The position numbers and the translations under genes are program-made. From Oehlia diaphana (lineage: Eukaryota > Glomeromycota > Glomeromycetes > Glomerales > Glomeraceae), in NCBI GenBank assembly GCA_003833135.1, contig QZLH01001628.1, positions 1 through 17,482 of the forward strand: a stretch of DNA of 17,482 nt, given 5' to 3'. How positions within the stretch are numbered: the stretch's first letter is position 1; the number at the start of each line of letters is the position of its first letter. A model generated the notes under the pieces. That model was not told the DNA's origin and ran no database searches. It saw only the letters and a program-made list of their open reading frames with translations. Shown one piece after another: positions 1 to 8,719 of this stretch.

Positions 1-1
1 T

Positions 2-402
2 CATTCACCGGAAATGAGTGAAACTGAAATGAAGGTTCAAAATCGGTCATTAATGTTTATGATCTCTCTTGGCGTTCAGAAGAGGTTACTTTATTTTATT
101 TTGATAATTTATTTTGCTATAAATTTTCCCTAATTTTGATTTTACTTATTTTTACATTTTAGTTGAGACTTTTATTAAGAAATGTTCTTGATAAACATGT
201 ATGAGTGGGCCAAACGGCGCAGCAATTGCGACCTCAGAACTATAATGACAAGATACAATGCTATGATAGAGTCCCACCGGATGATGCTCCCGATTGGTCA
301 TTTATCGAACAACCGGATATGGTATACGACACAGAATATACAGCAGATGATGACGATTTAAATTTTGATGATGATGAATTAGATGCAATTTTGGCGNGGG
401 GA
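2..402 (+). pseudogene. 3' end of an unrecognised gene with acidic C-terminus (partial)
   Basis: A frame is open from the left edge (position 2) and includes ATG codons at 14 and 32. It may leave through a weak GT donor near 85. A second coding-like stretch starts at about 206 and reads AQQLRPQNYNDKIQ, then PPDDAPDWSFIEQPD, ending in a strongly acidic tail (DDDDLNFDDDELDAILA) at about 396. The only upstream codon in that frame is TGA at 202-204, so the stretch must be an exon or a frameshifted remnant; AG acceptors lie at 161-162 and 204-205. Base 397 is an N exactly where the acidic tail ends, so the true stop cannot be read. After it the sequence becomes a low-complexity tandem repeat. I do not recognise a catalytic domain. 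Short acidic tails like this are common on fungal nuclear or TE-borne proteins, but that is only context. Confidence 0.35.
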
Positions 403-459
403 AAAATCAGGAAGTTTTATGCAAGAAGATTAATAGTGAATCAGTTTTCTATTTTATTA

Positions 460-604
460 TTAATTTTACTCTTTTTTTATGGTTTTGCGTATTATAGTAT
501 GTTTTATTACAGAATTAATTTTACTCTTTTTTAGTTTTGCGTATTATAGTATGTTTTGAATTAATTTTACTATATTTTTTAATTTTGCGTATTATTATAG
601 CATA
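460..604. repeat. AT-rich tandem repeat, about 46 bp, three copies
   Basis: The unit (A)ATTAATTTTACT-T(n)-GTTTTGCGTATTATAGTATG occurs three times in a row, at about 460-512, 513-558 and 559-604. The third copy is the most diverged. It follows directly on the acidic exon and creates the spurious hydrophobic extension of that frame, so residues beyond about 400 should not be read as protein. Confidence 0.7.
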
Positions 605-880
605 TCTGAATTTATAAATTGAATTGTAACTGAATTATATCTGATTTATATCCGATTTATATAATAAATTTAGTTGATTTATGCCTAATTAATAGTGTTG
701 AATTTCGTAGTATTTGTTGATTTATATCCGATTTATATCTGATTTCTTATTCTGAATTATATCTGAGTGGCAACCACTTGGAACCCAAATGGAACATTGC
801 CTTTTTAAATAAATCAGCCATAATTGAGTTATAAATCAGATTAAAATCAGATGATCGATTTCTATCTGATTTGGACTATT
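605..880. repeat. CTGATTTATAT-type dispersed repeat cluster in both orientations
   Basis: A 21-bp word beginning TGATTTATATCCG occurs exactly at 642-662 and 718-738. Related words (GAATTATATCTGA at 632 and 754) lie around it. The same motif appears on the opposite strand at about 836-880 (ATCTGATTTTAATCTGATTT when read on the minus strand). That opposite-strand copy forms the last codons of the MULE-like gene, which suggests the repeat marks where the gene was cut off. There is no ORF in 535-835. Confidence 0.6.
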
Positions 881-3129
881 TCGACTAGTGCAAGACTTCA
901 AAATATAAAGTAAATGTTGCTCAGCACTTATAGATTTACATAAAGAATTTAAAGCTAAAGACAATCCCTCAGCTTGACCTTTATCAAGATCTACAATTAT
1001 AGCAGTCCATCCCTTTTTTTCTGAATTAAAATGATAAAAAGATGGCTTTTCTCCTGTTAAATCTTCATAAACTTCAAAGAAAGTTGTAAACATGCATTGA
1101 TAAATTTTAGAATCACTTCCATTTGTAAAAATTCTACAAAATGTTACAACTAAATAAAAAAAAAAAAATTTAATTTATGTTAAAATTAAAATCAAAGCTT
1201 GAGAATCTTAACTACTTACTACTATGATTATCTTCATCATAAGCATTAAACTCAAATTCATTCATTTCTCCAAAACACGTTTATAAAACATATCTACCAT
1301 AAAATATTTAAATTTTGACATGTGAATAGCTTGTAATTTAATCATACATAATATTATAACATTTCCACTATCTGTAAATACTAAAAAATTATTGTATTAT
1401 TATCTTTAAAATAAATTTATTAAACTTTTTTTATTAATACTTACTAATTCTTTGAATATAATCACGTAAATTTGCTTCATTTTGATTAAAAGCATGAACC
1501 ATTCCCATAATTCCCTGTCCATGTGGATGTAATAATCTCTGTTCTTTCATTACAATATTATGAAGTTTATCAATATTATTCATTGAAGCATGAATATCTG
1601 ACAAAACAACTTCTCCAAAAACTGCTTTTATTAATGGACCTTTTTTGAAAATCAAAAGTTATTAAAAATAAAATAAAATAAAATAAAGAAAAAATCAAAA
1701 ATTTATACCTGAAATTAATTTTCGTGGAGTAGTATCATTTAAAAAGATCATTTGAATTTTTAATTAAATTTTTTACATTTTCTTGTAAATGTCCAGGTAT
1801 TCGATGAGGAGGTGGTGGATGTGAGTGAGTGTTTTTTACAACCATGACTATATATGGACATGATTTTAAATCTAATGGTTCATATTTATGAAATATAACA
1901 TTACATCCAATTTTTACAAGTGGTAATAGTTCAATTTTTCCATCTTTAACGTGAGGGATTGCTAAATAAAAATAGGAAAATTACTATTTTTAAAAAAAAT
2001 TAAACATTGATTTGTTAATAATATAAATATTACTTACAACACTCTTCTTTTCTAGATGCACTAGGGATAATGGTAAAGCATTTTTTATCATCCTATATGA
2101 ATAAATAAATAAACACTGATTAAAATTTATTATAAAATAATAAAACTGAAAAAATATTAAATTACCTCAATAGTATTAATTCGTCCTTCATTTCTAAATA
2201 ATTCTTTTAAAAGATCTTCATCAATATTAGGTTTACCATTTATATATCTATGCCACGTTCCAAAGGTATACAAACTGCAACCAATAAAGTACTGATTGGC
2301 ATCACTTCTATTGGCTTTGTGATATCTTACCACAGGTTTTTCCATTACATGTATAATTGTTATGACAACATTGAGTTTTAATTGCAGCAAGATATTCCCT
2401 TAAAATTAAAAGAAATTTAATTACATTGTTATTTGTAAATATTCAACAAGAAATAAATAAAATTGTAACAATAAATAATTACTCTTGGGTATTTAATCGA
2501 ATTTGATGTAAAGAAGATAATGTAAAAAAGCTGGGATTTCTTGAAAGAAGGTCAACATCAGGATCTACTATAGTATGGGTTGTGTTTATAGTAAGATCAA
2601 AAGCACCAATACTGCAGAGCTTTAACCCTTGACATGTTTTTTTTCATCTTTGCATTTTACTCCCAAATACGGGCAAAAAGTATTAGAATGAGCACCACTA
2701 GGTTTTCCAAGACTATACTGAATCTTAAAATAAATGATAGGAAAAATAATTTAGTAATGTTTATTAATTAATATTAAAAGACAAAATAATTAAAATAAAA
2801 CTCCATCACTTACATTACCAAACACAGCTTTTTTATCAGCCCAGTTTTCAACATGAAAAACATATGCAATTCCATCATTTGAACTATCAGGATACTCAAT
2901 GGGAAATAAAGAATGGCGAATATCAGTTATATGATATATAGTATTAATTAAAGCTAACATTTTTTCCAGCCTTTCTTCATTATAAACAAGTTCCTGTGGC
3001 AATGAGAATTCTTGATCTTCACTCTAAAATAATGAAAACTTAAAATTTATGTATTATAATTTAAATATTAATAAATTGTTTTACCTCTGATGAATCAGAA
3101 CTAATGTTAATGATTTTTAAATCAGACAT
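836..3129 (-). pseudogene. MULE-transposase-like protein gene, nine exons, frameshifted and 3'-truncated
   Basis: The exons on the minus strand are 3085-3129, 2814-3023, 2483-2723, 2166-2398, 2038-2092, 1709-1961, 1445-1639, 1220-1380 and 836-1149. All eight introns are GT-AG (mostly GTAAGT/GTAATT donors and TTTAG-like acceptors) and the phases are consistent. The start is ATG at 3127-3129 (MSDLKIINISSDSSE). The predicted length is about 568 codons. A Cys-rich N-terminal half (FCPYLGVKCK; CHNNYTCNGK followed by QYFIGCS) precedes a CPYIVMVVKNTHSHPPPP segment, a C...HxH pattern like WRKY/GCM-type zinc fingers of Mutator transposases. A DDE-like part follows, with VDMFYKRV and WTAIIVDLDKGQAEGLSLAL carrying two candidate acidic catalytic residues. 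The third is missing because the frame ends in repeat DNA at 836. Reading frame changes occur at four homopolymers: the T8 run at 2637-2644, T5 at 2337-2341, A5 at 1741-1745 and A4 at 1272-1275. The gene is either a pseudogene or carries homopolymer sequencing errors. The family assignment is an inference. Confidence 0.65.
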
Positions 3130-4141
3130 TTTAATTTGAAAATTTTTTGGTTTTTGTAATTATGAAAATGAAACAGAATATAAAAAACGCGATTAAAAGT
3201 AAAATTGAAAAGTTTTTGAATGCGTTTGAAATAAAACTTTATTGTAAAAAGTTGGTATAAACATGATTATACAATTTCTAAAAAAGTTATTGAAAATAAT
3301 TTTTATAGATTTATTAATTATAAAATCGTCAAGGTTATTTCCATAATTAAATATAATTAAAATGTTAAAATTCTAAAAAATAACTAATTTATTTTACCAC
3401 AACTCACCTAAATTGAAAATTGACTAACCAAAAAAAGTGTAATGGTCAATCAAGAATCCACAATGATGTAATTTACTTCAGAAATCAAATGATCGTATAA
3501 AAAATACAAATAAATTTTTTCGCTAATATATAAATGATCTAAAAAATTTTTTTAATAAGATTTCTTTTAGTGTCATTTACATTATTTATGTTTTAAAAAC
3601 AGAAAGCAAAAAAAAGAATAAATATTAAACGATAAAAAAAGGTGACTTGTAATATATTGAAATTCTTACTTTAATGTTTTATTTTTAATATGGTAGTCAT
3701 AATGGTGAAAAGTACCTCATTCATAATGAGAAAATTCTACTTTGTTGGTGATTGTAGTGGTGTATTTATTTTATTTTCTTGTTGGTTTACTAGTCCTTAT
3801 TCAAATGCTAGTTATCAGCTCTTCGTATTTTTATTCTGTAATTCAACCAGTTAAAATTACATAAAAACAAATTCCTTTTATTAAGTTTAAAATGAGTTCA
3901 CCTTTAAAATCCAAGCACAACATTCTTATAAAATAAGTTAAATAAAAAGACAACGTTAAATAAATATTAAAAAAGTGAATTACTTTAAGATCGGTTTTAA
4001 GAGTCTAAAAAATGCCAACATGTTTGTAAATAAAGAAAATTGGCTGGTTTAAATAAATTTAAAAAAAAAGCGCGATGAATTGCCTTTTGAAAAAATTTAA
4101 AAAAAATTTGCTGAAACTGGTCGTTATACAATTAATGGTTG
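3130..4141. other. AT-rich intergenic stretch, no gene seen
   Basis: This is about 1 kb of very AT-rich sequence upstream of the minus-strand MULE-like gene. It has no ORF of note, no clear TATA box near 3129 and no recognisable RNA gene. A short palindrome (CTCATT-CAT-AATGAG) lies near 3718-3732. Poly-A/poly-T tracts are frequent. Confidence 0.6.
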
Positions 4142-4310
4142 GTACGTGAGTACGTGAGTACAGTGAGTACAGTGAGTACAAAGATTGTATTGCGTACTTG
4201 TGTAATCATTTCAAGTCATATGACTACATAATACGTGATTACATAAATTACATAACTATGTGATGTGTACTCACATGTAGTCGTACTCACTAGCCTACTG
4301 TAGTCGTAAT
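4142..4310. repeat. GTGAGTAC tandem cluster with an inverted counterpart
   Basis: The left arm (4142-4179) consists of GTAC followed by four GTGAGTAC/AGTGAGTAC units. The right arm carries the reverse complement GTACTCAC at 4267-4274 and 4283-4290, plus TAGTCGTA repeats to 4308. The roughly 85 bp between the arms are rich in TACATAA/CGTGATT words. The layout resembles subterminal repeats of a small DNA transposon or a degenerate hairpin. The coding remnant downstream becomes readable at 4312, so this repeat probably replaced its 5' part. Confidence 0.5.
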
Positions 4311-4311
4311 A

Positions 4312-4704
4312 AATAACAGATTACCTGAATTAACAAAGACCTCTATGAAAGGGCCGAAGGTGATACTATACCGATCTAACTAGTCCGGAGCAGTGATCAC
4401 CAGCTCGGAAGAAATTGATGAGCCACAAATTGTGCGACAAAATAAATGGGGCCGATCATACGGTCAGTTTGTGCGACATATTAATGGAAAATCTTACCAC
4501 ACCACCCTCGGTTACACAGTGACATTTAGCGTCACATTGTCACGTGATATCCGCGTTCGCGTTTTTTATATTTATCTGAGGGACTTGGTTTTTTTTTACT
4601 AGCCTGATCCTTATTTGTCACAAAATCGGAAATCACACCCCCAACAAATATTTTGTGTAACCGAGGGTGGTGTGGTAAGACTACCCCATATTAATTTTCG
4701 CATA
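4312..4704 (+). pseudogene. 3' remnant of an unrecognised gene, entered by a MITE
   Basis: One frame reads NNRLPELTKTSMKGPKVILY, then a TAG stop at 4381-4383, then SGAVITSSEEIDEPQIVRQN and KWGRSYGQFVRHIN up to 4485. At that point the 201-bp MITE begins. Ignoring the MITE and one copy of its target duplication, the same frame continues for a few residues and meets TAA in the flanking DNA (about 4702-4704). The composition is coding-like and more GC-rich than the flanks. The TAG can be read as a nonsense mutation, or as the end of a very short intron (CTAACTAG precedes position 4384). No domain is recognised. A 3' UTR with a hairpin (4843-4859) and AATAAA (4874) follows on the same strand. Confidence 0.4.
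4486..4686. mobile_element. 201-bp Mutator-type MITE with 33-bp TIRs
   Basis: Positions 4486-4518 and 4654-4686 are terminal inverted repeats of 33 bp. The inner 27 bp (4492-4518 against 4654-4680) are a perfect inverted match and the outer 6 bp have three mismatches. The element is bounded by a perfect 9-bp direct repeat CATATTAAT at 4477-4485 and 4687-4695. Long TIRs with a 9-bp target duplication are the hallmark of Mutator-like elements. The interior has no coding capacity, so it is non-autonomous. It lies inside the 3' coding end of the remnant at 4312-4704. Confidence 0.85.
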
Positions 4705-4842
4705 TAACCAAAAGAACTAACCTCGTCTTTTTTCCCATACAAACGCTCCTCAAAGCATATCCCGTATCACCGGAGAAGAAAGAATCAGAAGAATAATTTA
4801 TATACCTTGTAACGCGATATATTCGCATTTTTTATGTATTGT

Positions 4843-4880
4843 AAGCCGGTTTCCGGCTTGATGTATTTTATTAAATAAAG
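4843..4880 (+). terminator. 3'-UTR hairpin and AATAAA polyadenylation signal
   Basis: AAGCCGG-TTT-CCGGCTT (4843-4859) is a perfect 7-bp stem with a 3-nt loop. TTAAATAAAG, which contains AATAAA, follows at 4871-4880. Both fit the 3' end of the plus-strand transcript at 4312-4704. The promoter of the next gene must lie in the remaining 80 bp or so before 4964. Confidence 0.5.
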
Positions 4881-4963
4881 TTGTTCTCTTGCGTACGCAT
4901 CCTTAGGAGCGCTTCAAAGAAGCAAACGCATATAACCTTGAATATTTTTTTGTACTAACAACC

Positions 4964-5158
4964 ATGTCCTTGCAGTCTGTTTACGATAGTGACCCCTGTG
5001 GGGCGCTCCTAAAGGAGCTTAAGGTCGTTATACTGCTAGCGTGCATTGAAGTGCTTGGGAAAGCGATTGACGAGTTAAAGAGGGACATTGTTATTTTCAT
5101 GCACAAGACCAGGCACGCAGGAGTGGATGTGCCTGACTCCGAAGAAGATGATGAGTAA
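4964..5158 (+). CDS. small hypothetical protein, 64 aa
   Basis: The ATG at 4964-4966 sits in a good eukaryotic context (ACAACCATGTCC) and the frame runs to TAA at 5156-5158. The product has a hydrophobic/amphipathic helix in the middle (LKVVILLACIEVLGKAI, about residues 20-36) and a very acidic end (PDSEEDDE). It lies only 38 bp before the ATG of the coiled-coil gene, too close for an independent promoter. It could therefore be a small protein, an upstream ORF of the same transcript, or a mis-joined first exon. A minus-strand ORF overlaps it but lacks any coding character. I do not recognise the family. Confidence 0.45.
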   Translation: MSLQSVYDSDPCGALLKELKVVILLACIEVLGKAIDELKRDIVIFMHKTRHAGVDVPDSEEDDE

Positions 5159-5196
5159 CATTGAACATTATTTCCGTACATATGACATTATTAACC

Positions 5197-6850
5197 ATGT
5201 CTGTTAGTGATACTGCAACTAACCCATCCGAGCTTGAAGTATTAAGACGGCGTAACACTGAGCTTGAGGCCGAGCTTGAGATAGGTCGCGAAAAATGGCG
5301 TATAAGCGCTTCTTCATTCATGGAAGAAATTGACAAGCTTAAGAAGAAGAATGCTGACCTCTTTACTGAGAATTTCGATCTAAAACGCGAGGTGGCAAAA
5401 CTCAGGGAGGAACTTGGGAACAGAATCGAGAAGCAAGAGCGAAAAAATGTAGAACTTGAGGACAGACTTGCAAAAGTGGAGCAGTCACCCGCTAACGAAC
5501 CAAAGTCCCAAGAAGAAGCTGAGGATGAGGAAATGAATGCTTTCTTGATCGAGCAACATAAGAAGAGCGTTGGTGAAGAGATAAGGCAGACCGCGAGGAG
5601 AAATAGGGAGAAGAAACTGGTTGCTAAAGCAACTCAACTTCAGAGTGAATCAACTGTTGTGGAGACGCCCTCTGTTTCCCAGAATACTGTTTCTGAGACT
5701 TCTCATGAGCAGAGCTCTCTGAACGCGGAGCATAAGAAAGGGATAGATAAACTTAAGCAGGAATTATTTAACCCGCTTTCGGAGACAAGGAACTTAACTT
5801 CGATAAAACAAAATCATGTGACCAAAATTGAGCAATTTTTGATGGTTTGTTTATTAAGTTAGTCGTCCCGGAAAATCTAGTATTGACGAGGCATCCCGAC
5901 AACTGGCACACATGTATGATAAGGCTATTGATGCGGAAGATACTGCAATGAAGGCCAATCAAGAAGAAATTTTATGCTGGACTCTCTACGCTCAAGATTT
6001 CAGAGTTCAGCTCGATGAGATTATCAAAAACTGTAAGGGTAGGTTCGGCGAAAAGAAGGCGAGAAGCTTACTTTATGATTCCATTGCAGATCAGCTTTCT
6101 ATCCTCCGTAAGAAAAGATCACAAGAATTAGGGTTGCAACTTCGAGACATATCGCGGGATTCCTTGCGTAAGAAAACTCAGAGAGCCGAGAAGCTTTATA
6201 ATTTATTCGGAAAGGTAGGCATGGATAAAATCAAATATATTAAATCCTATAGCGCGAATTCTATTTCAGAGCTTACCAACGAGCAAATCCAAGAGATTAT
6301 AGAGTATTCTTCCCAGAACGTGTCTTCAGAAAACAATGTGATCGAAATTTCCGAGACGCCTCGTCCCGAAAAAATCTTAACTGATAACGATTCACCAGCA
6401 GACCCGCAGGGATTAGAAAGAACGGAAGAAGTAGTGCGTGCTGAGGAATCGGTTCACGACATTGACTTTGAACTCGACGATGAAATAATTGACGACAAAT
6501 CTGATGACATTAGGATATTCGATGGCAGTTCCGAGAAAGAGCAAAATGAAAAGTCAGAAAATTCTTCCGAGTCTGACTCTGATTACGACGAGCAGATTCA
6601 CGACGAACTCACGCGCAAAGAAATAGTGAAGTTAGAAGCGTTGGAAGCGAGTAGGACCGCCCCTCCTATTAAGATATTCGACGACATTGACTTCCGTCTC
6701 GATGATGAAATACTTGACGACAAACCTGAAGATATTAATATATTCGATGACATAGACTTTGATCTCGACGAGGAAATAATGGACGATAAACCTGTTGACT
6801 TGAATCACCCGATCAACGCTCGAACAGAAGGAGTTCTGGTACATGCATAA
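5197..6850 (+). CDS. Rhizophagus-type coiled-coil protein with conserved C-terminal module and acidic repeats
   Basis: The start is ATG 5197 (ACCATGTCTG; an in-frame ATG at 5182 is an alternative). Part 1 runs to about 5817 and begins SELEVLRRRNTELEAELE, a heptad-rich coiled coil (about residues 8-105) with a later NAFLIEQHKKSVGEEIRQ segment. Part 2 is open from 5858 to TAA 6850 and holds IDEASRQLAHMYDKAIDAED, NQEEILCWTLYAQDF, RKKTQRAEKLYNLFGKVGMD and KIKYIKSYSANSISELTNEQ. I recognise this combination as a large family of Rhizophagus proteins of unknown function. The C-terminus carries three DIDFxLDDEIxDDK acidic repeats (6458-6523, 6683-6748, 6749-about 6805). Between the parts, 5818-5857 is closed in all frames but begins GTGACC and ends AAG. 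A 40-nt intron would restore phase 0 and give about 537 aa; a frameshift is the alternative. AATAAATAAAG follows at about 6910. Confidence 0.65.
6458..6805 (+). repeat. 66-bp acidic repeat in coding sequence (three copies)
   Basis: A 22-residue acidic unit of the pattern DIDFxLDDEIxDDKxxDIxIFD occurs at 6458-6523, again at 6683-6748, and immediately adjacent at 6749 onward with the last residues diverged. The first copy is separated from the others by a Ser/Glu-rich linker. The adjacent copies have an exact 66-bp period, which points to in-frame tandem duplication inside the gene. Confidence 0.75.
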
Positions 6851-7381
6851 TCTGGTCGAACACTTGCGCATTATCTTAGAATGTATTAGTTTTTTATGTA
6901 TCTGTTATGAATAAATAAAGTACCATTTTTGCATATAATCTATTGCTCGATCATGTGACTAGCCGCAGCCGCAACGCTTGTTTTGAATCATGTGAGATAG
7001 GTCACGAAATCATACCGCAGTAAACGTCATCGAAATCATACCGCAGTAGACGTCATCGATATCATGTAAAATATGCCGCAGTATAGTGTTTAAAACAAGT
7101 CATACGTGAAAAAAATACTGACTAATCGTTTTCCTGCGGTCCTGAAAGTTCTAGCATAAATTTTGCGTATCGCAGCTAAAAAATTACGTTAATTCTATCC
7201 CTCATGAGTCAAGGTTTGTTATGCCCCTGATTTGCAAATCTAGAATGTAAGAAATCAAGTGATGCCGTCGATCGATTTCTATTGCATTATAAGGCGATCG
7301 AGGTAACCCATCTACCGCATCGATTGGCCGTGTTAGCAGGCATTATTTATGTTCATAATCCACATCCTTTAATAATTCACC
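6851..7381. other. intergenic stretch with a 26-bp tandem repeat
   Basis: After the stop at 6850 come AATAAATAAAG (poly-A signal, about 6910-6920) and then non-coding DNA. Two 26-bp units of the form CGAAATCATACCGCAGT-A/G-... stand at 7005-7030 and 7031-7056, with one mismatch and a partial third copy to about 7066. CCGCAGTAT recurs at about 7076. The rest (7090-7381) holds no ORF or RNA gene that I can see. Confidence 0.6.
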
Positions 7382-7489
7382 ATGGAAGCGTATCTGTTGC
7401 CAAATTACACATATACTTTAATTAATACCGATTTGGGATTTGGTTGCGTCAATATTCCATTATTAATACTGCGCGAAAATCGCTGTTAA
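7382..7489 (+). CDS. possible 35-residue small ORF
   Basis: The ATG at 7382 is in a near-ideal context (CACCATGG) and the frame is open to TAA 7487-7489 (starts MEAYLLPNYTYTLINTD). It ends directly before the TATA box at 7492, so it cannot belong to the mRNA starting there. Chance is a good alternative. There is no family assignment. Confidence 0.2.
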   Translation: MEAYLLPNYTYTLINTDLGFGCVNIPLLILRENRC

Positions 7490-7491
7490 AG

Positions 7492-7499
7492 TATAAAAG
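7492..7499 (+). promoter_or_regulatory. TATA box of the two-exon HTH-like gene
   Basis: TATAAAAG lies about 104 bp before the ATG at 7603. This leaves a plausible transcription start about 30 bp downstream and a 5' UTR of about 75 nt. It is the cleanest TATA element in the window. Confidence 0.6.
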
Positions 7500-7602
7500 G
7501 GTCTTGCCTTCAACTGATAAAGACCTTTAACTGTTACTGTCTAAAAAGTTCCAAATAAAACGGCATAGTGCTTTTTGAAACAATTTAAAAACTACAGATA
7601 TC

Positions 7603-8291
7603 ATGAACAGACGTGACATTTTTTTGATTTCACTCTTCATTTCCGTCGTTGCATTACGTGAGATGCATACCCGAGGCATCTTAACAATGGACATGCTTCA
7701 GAATGTTATTTCGGGAAACGTAGCATCATACGCAGTTGTAGCAGTTGCACTATCTTTTTTTCGCCAGCCTGGGACAAATAAAGAACTTGAAAGAGCAGTC
7801 CTGGCGCTAAATAATGAAATCCAAAGAATACGAACATGGAAGAATGACGCAATGTCGCAATGTAAGAAGCAACACGTCACAGTCCGCAGTCCGCAGTCTG
7901 CATGTGATTCATTGCACGTGATTTCTGACGTTTATTCTGCGCCTCATTTCATCTAGTAAGATCGAACCGATTCTCTTCTTCAAGTCGTTCAACTACAGGC
8001 AAACGTTCCGAGTATGACGACGAAACAGAAATGTATTGGGTCGAATTCACTGCCATTTTCGATCAGAGAAGAAAAAAGGGGAATCACTCTCCTACACAAA
8101 TGTACAATATATTATCCGATGAGATCGGACTAAGTCCTGGTACATTAGCCAGCTTCTATCATCACCGAACGAAACCAAGAAAGACCACGATGAATAAAAT
8201 AATTCCATGGATAGAAAGGAAGGGAAAAAGGGTAGTTAGTTTTGCGAGTAGTAACAGTAGTATTATCAATAACGAAGTTAGCAATAGTTAG
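7603..8291 (+). CDS. two-exon membrane-anchored protein with HTH-like C-terminal domain
   Basis: Exon 1 is 7603-7861 and exon 2 is 7957-8291. The intron 7862-7956 (95 nt) starts GTAAGAAG and ends ATTTCATCTAG, and phase 1 is kept exactly. This gives about 197 aa. Exon 1 encodes a hydrophobic N-terminus (DIFLISLFISVVAL, residues 5-18), a second hydrophobic stretch (VASYAVVAVALSFF) and an amphipathic helix (NKELERAVLALNNEIQRIR). Exon 2 encodes a Ser-rich linker and a helical domain: EFTAIFDQRRKK, QMYNILSDEIGLSPGTLASF, then PRKTTMNKIIPWIERKGKR. The last parts look like a helix-turn-helix with a recognition-type helix, as in short Cro/XRE-like folds. The function is unknown; the domain reading is my inference. 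A decayed paralogue at 9680-10425 has the same intron position, which supports the gene model. Confidence 0.65.
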
Positions 8292-8462
8292 TATAGGATA
8301 GCGGGAAGGAACTGCCATTACTTTTGCTACGTAAAAGCGTCTAGGGGCGGGCAGGCATATTTCATGCTACTCTAATGATTAATGTATTACCTTACGAAAA
8401 AAAATATGATTTTTAAATTTATGAATGCATATTTTATAAATACTTTTTTATTAAAGTAAATA
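8292..8462. other. 3' flank shared with the decayed copy
   Basis: GCGGGAAGGAACTG at about 8300 and GTCTAGGGGCGGGC at about 8340 recur, slightly changed, at about 10375 and 10409 after the second copy, so the duplication extends beyond the coding part. ATTAAA near 8451 may be a poly-A signal. Confidence 0.5.
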
Positions 8463-8703
8463 CTAGTTAACCTAGATGTAAAAATCACCGAGCAAGAAGT
8501 TTACCGATTAATTACCCAAACTTTAAAAACCTTAGAGCAAATTAGCCAATTCGAATTCGATAATCTAACCAACACCCCCCTACCGGATTACCCCCTTAAC
8601 TTTCGCTCCCACTGAGAACACCACTAAAATTCAAACCTATTTAAAAACTTTACAAACTCTAAAATTTAGTAGCCAGCAAATGTTCCCAAACCAAAAGAAC
8701 TGA
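8463..8703 (+). pseudogene. coding-like fragment with unusual composition, frameshifted
   Basis: From 8463 a frame without ATG reads ITEQEVYRLITQTLKTLEQ, then ISQFEFDNLTNTPLPDYP. At the C5 run (8591-8595) the coding character jumps by one base and continues as FAPTENTTKIQTYLKTLQTL to TGA 8701-8703. In the original frame TGA follows at 8613-8615. The codon choice (many ACC, CAA, TTA and CCC) differs from neighbouring genes. The two halves share a QTLKTL/QTYLKTLQTL motif. It may be a fragment of a transferred or mobile gene. No family is recognised. Confidence 0.3.
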
Positions 8704-8719
8704 ATAAAGTTTATTTAAA

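Noticed and set aside
4129..4310. CRISPR-like array
   Set aside because: The repeats are 8-9 bp with no unique spacers and the context is eukaryotic.
4981..5336. Two minus-strand ORFs over the small ORF and the coiled-coil start
   Set aside because: They are Ser-rich reverse readings of Glu/Leu-rich coding DNA, with no independent support.
6632..6871. 79-codon minus-strand ORF
   Set aside because: It is the reverse reading of the acidic repeats; the plus strand explains it.
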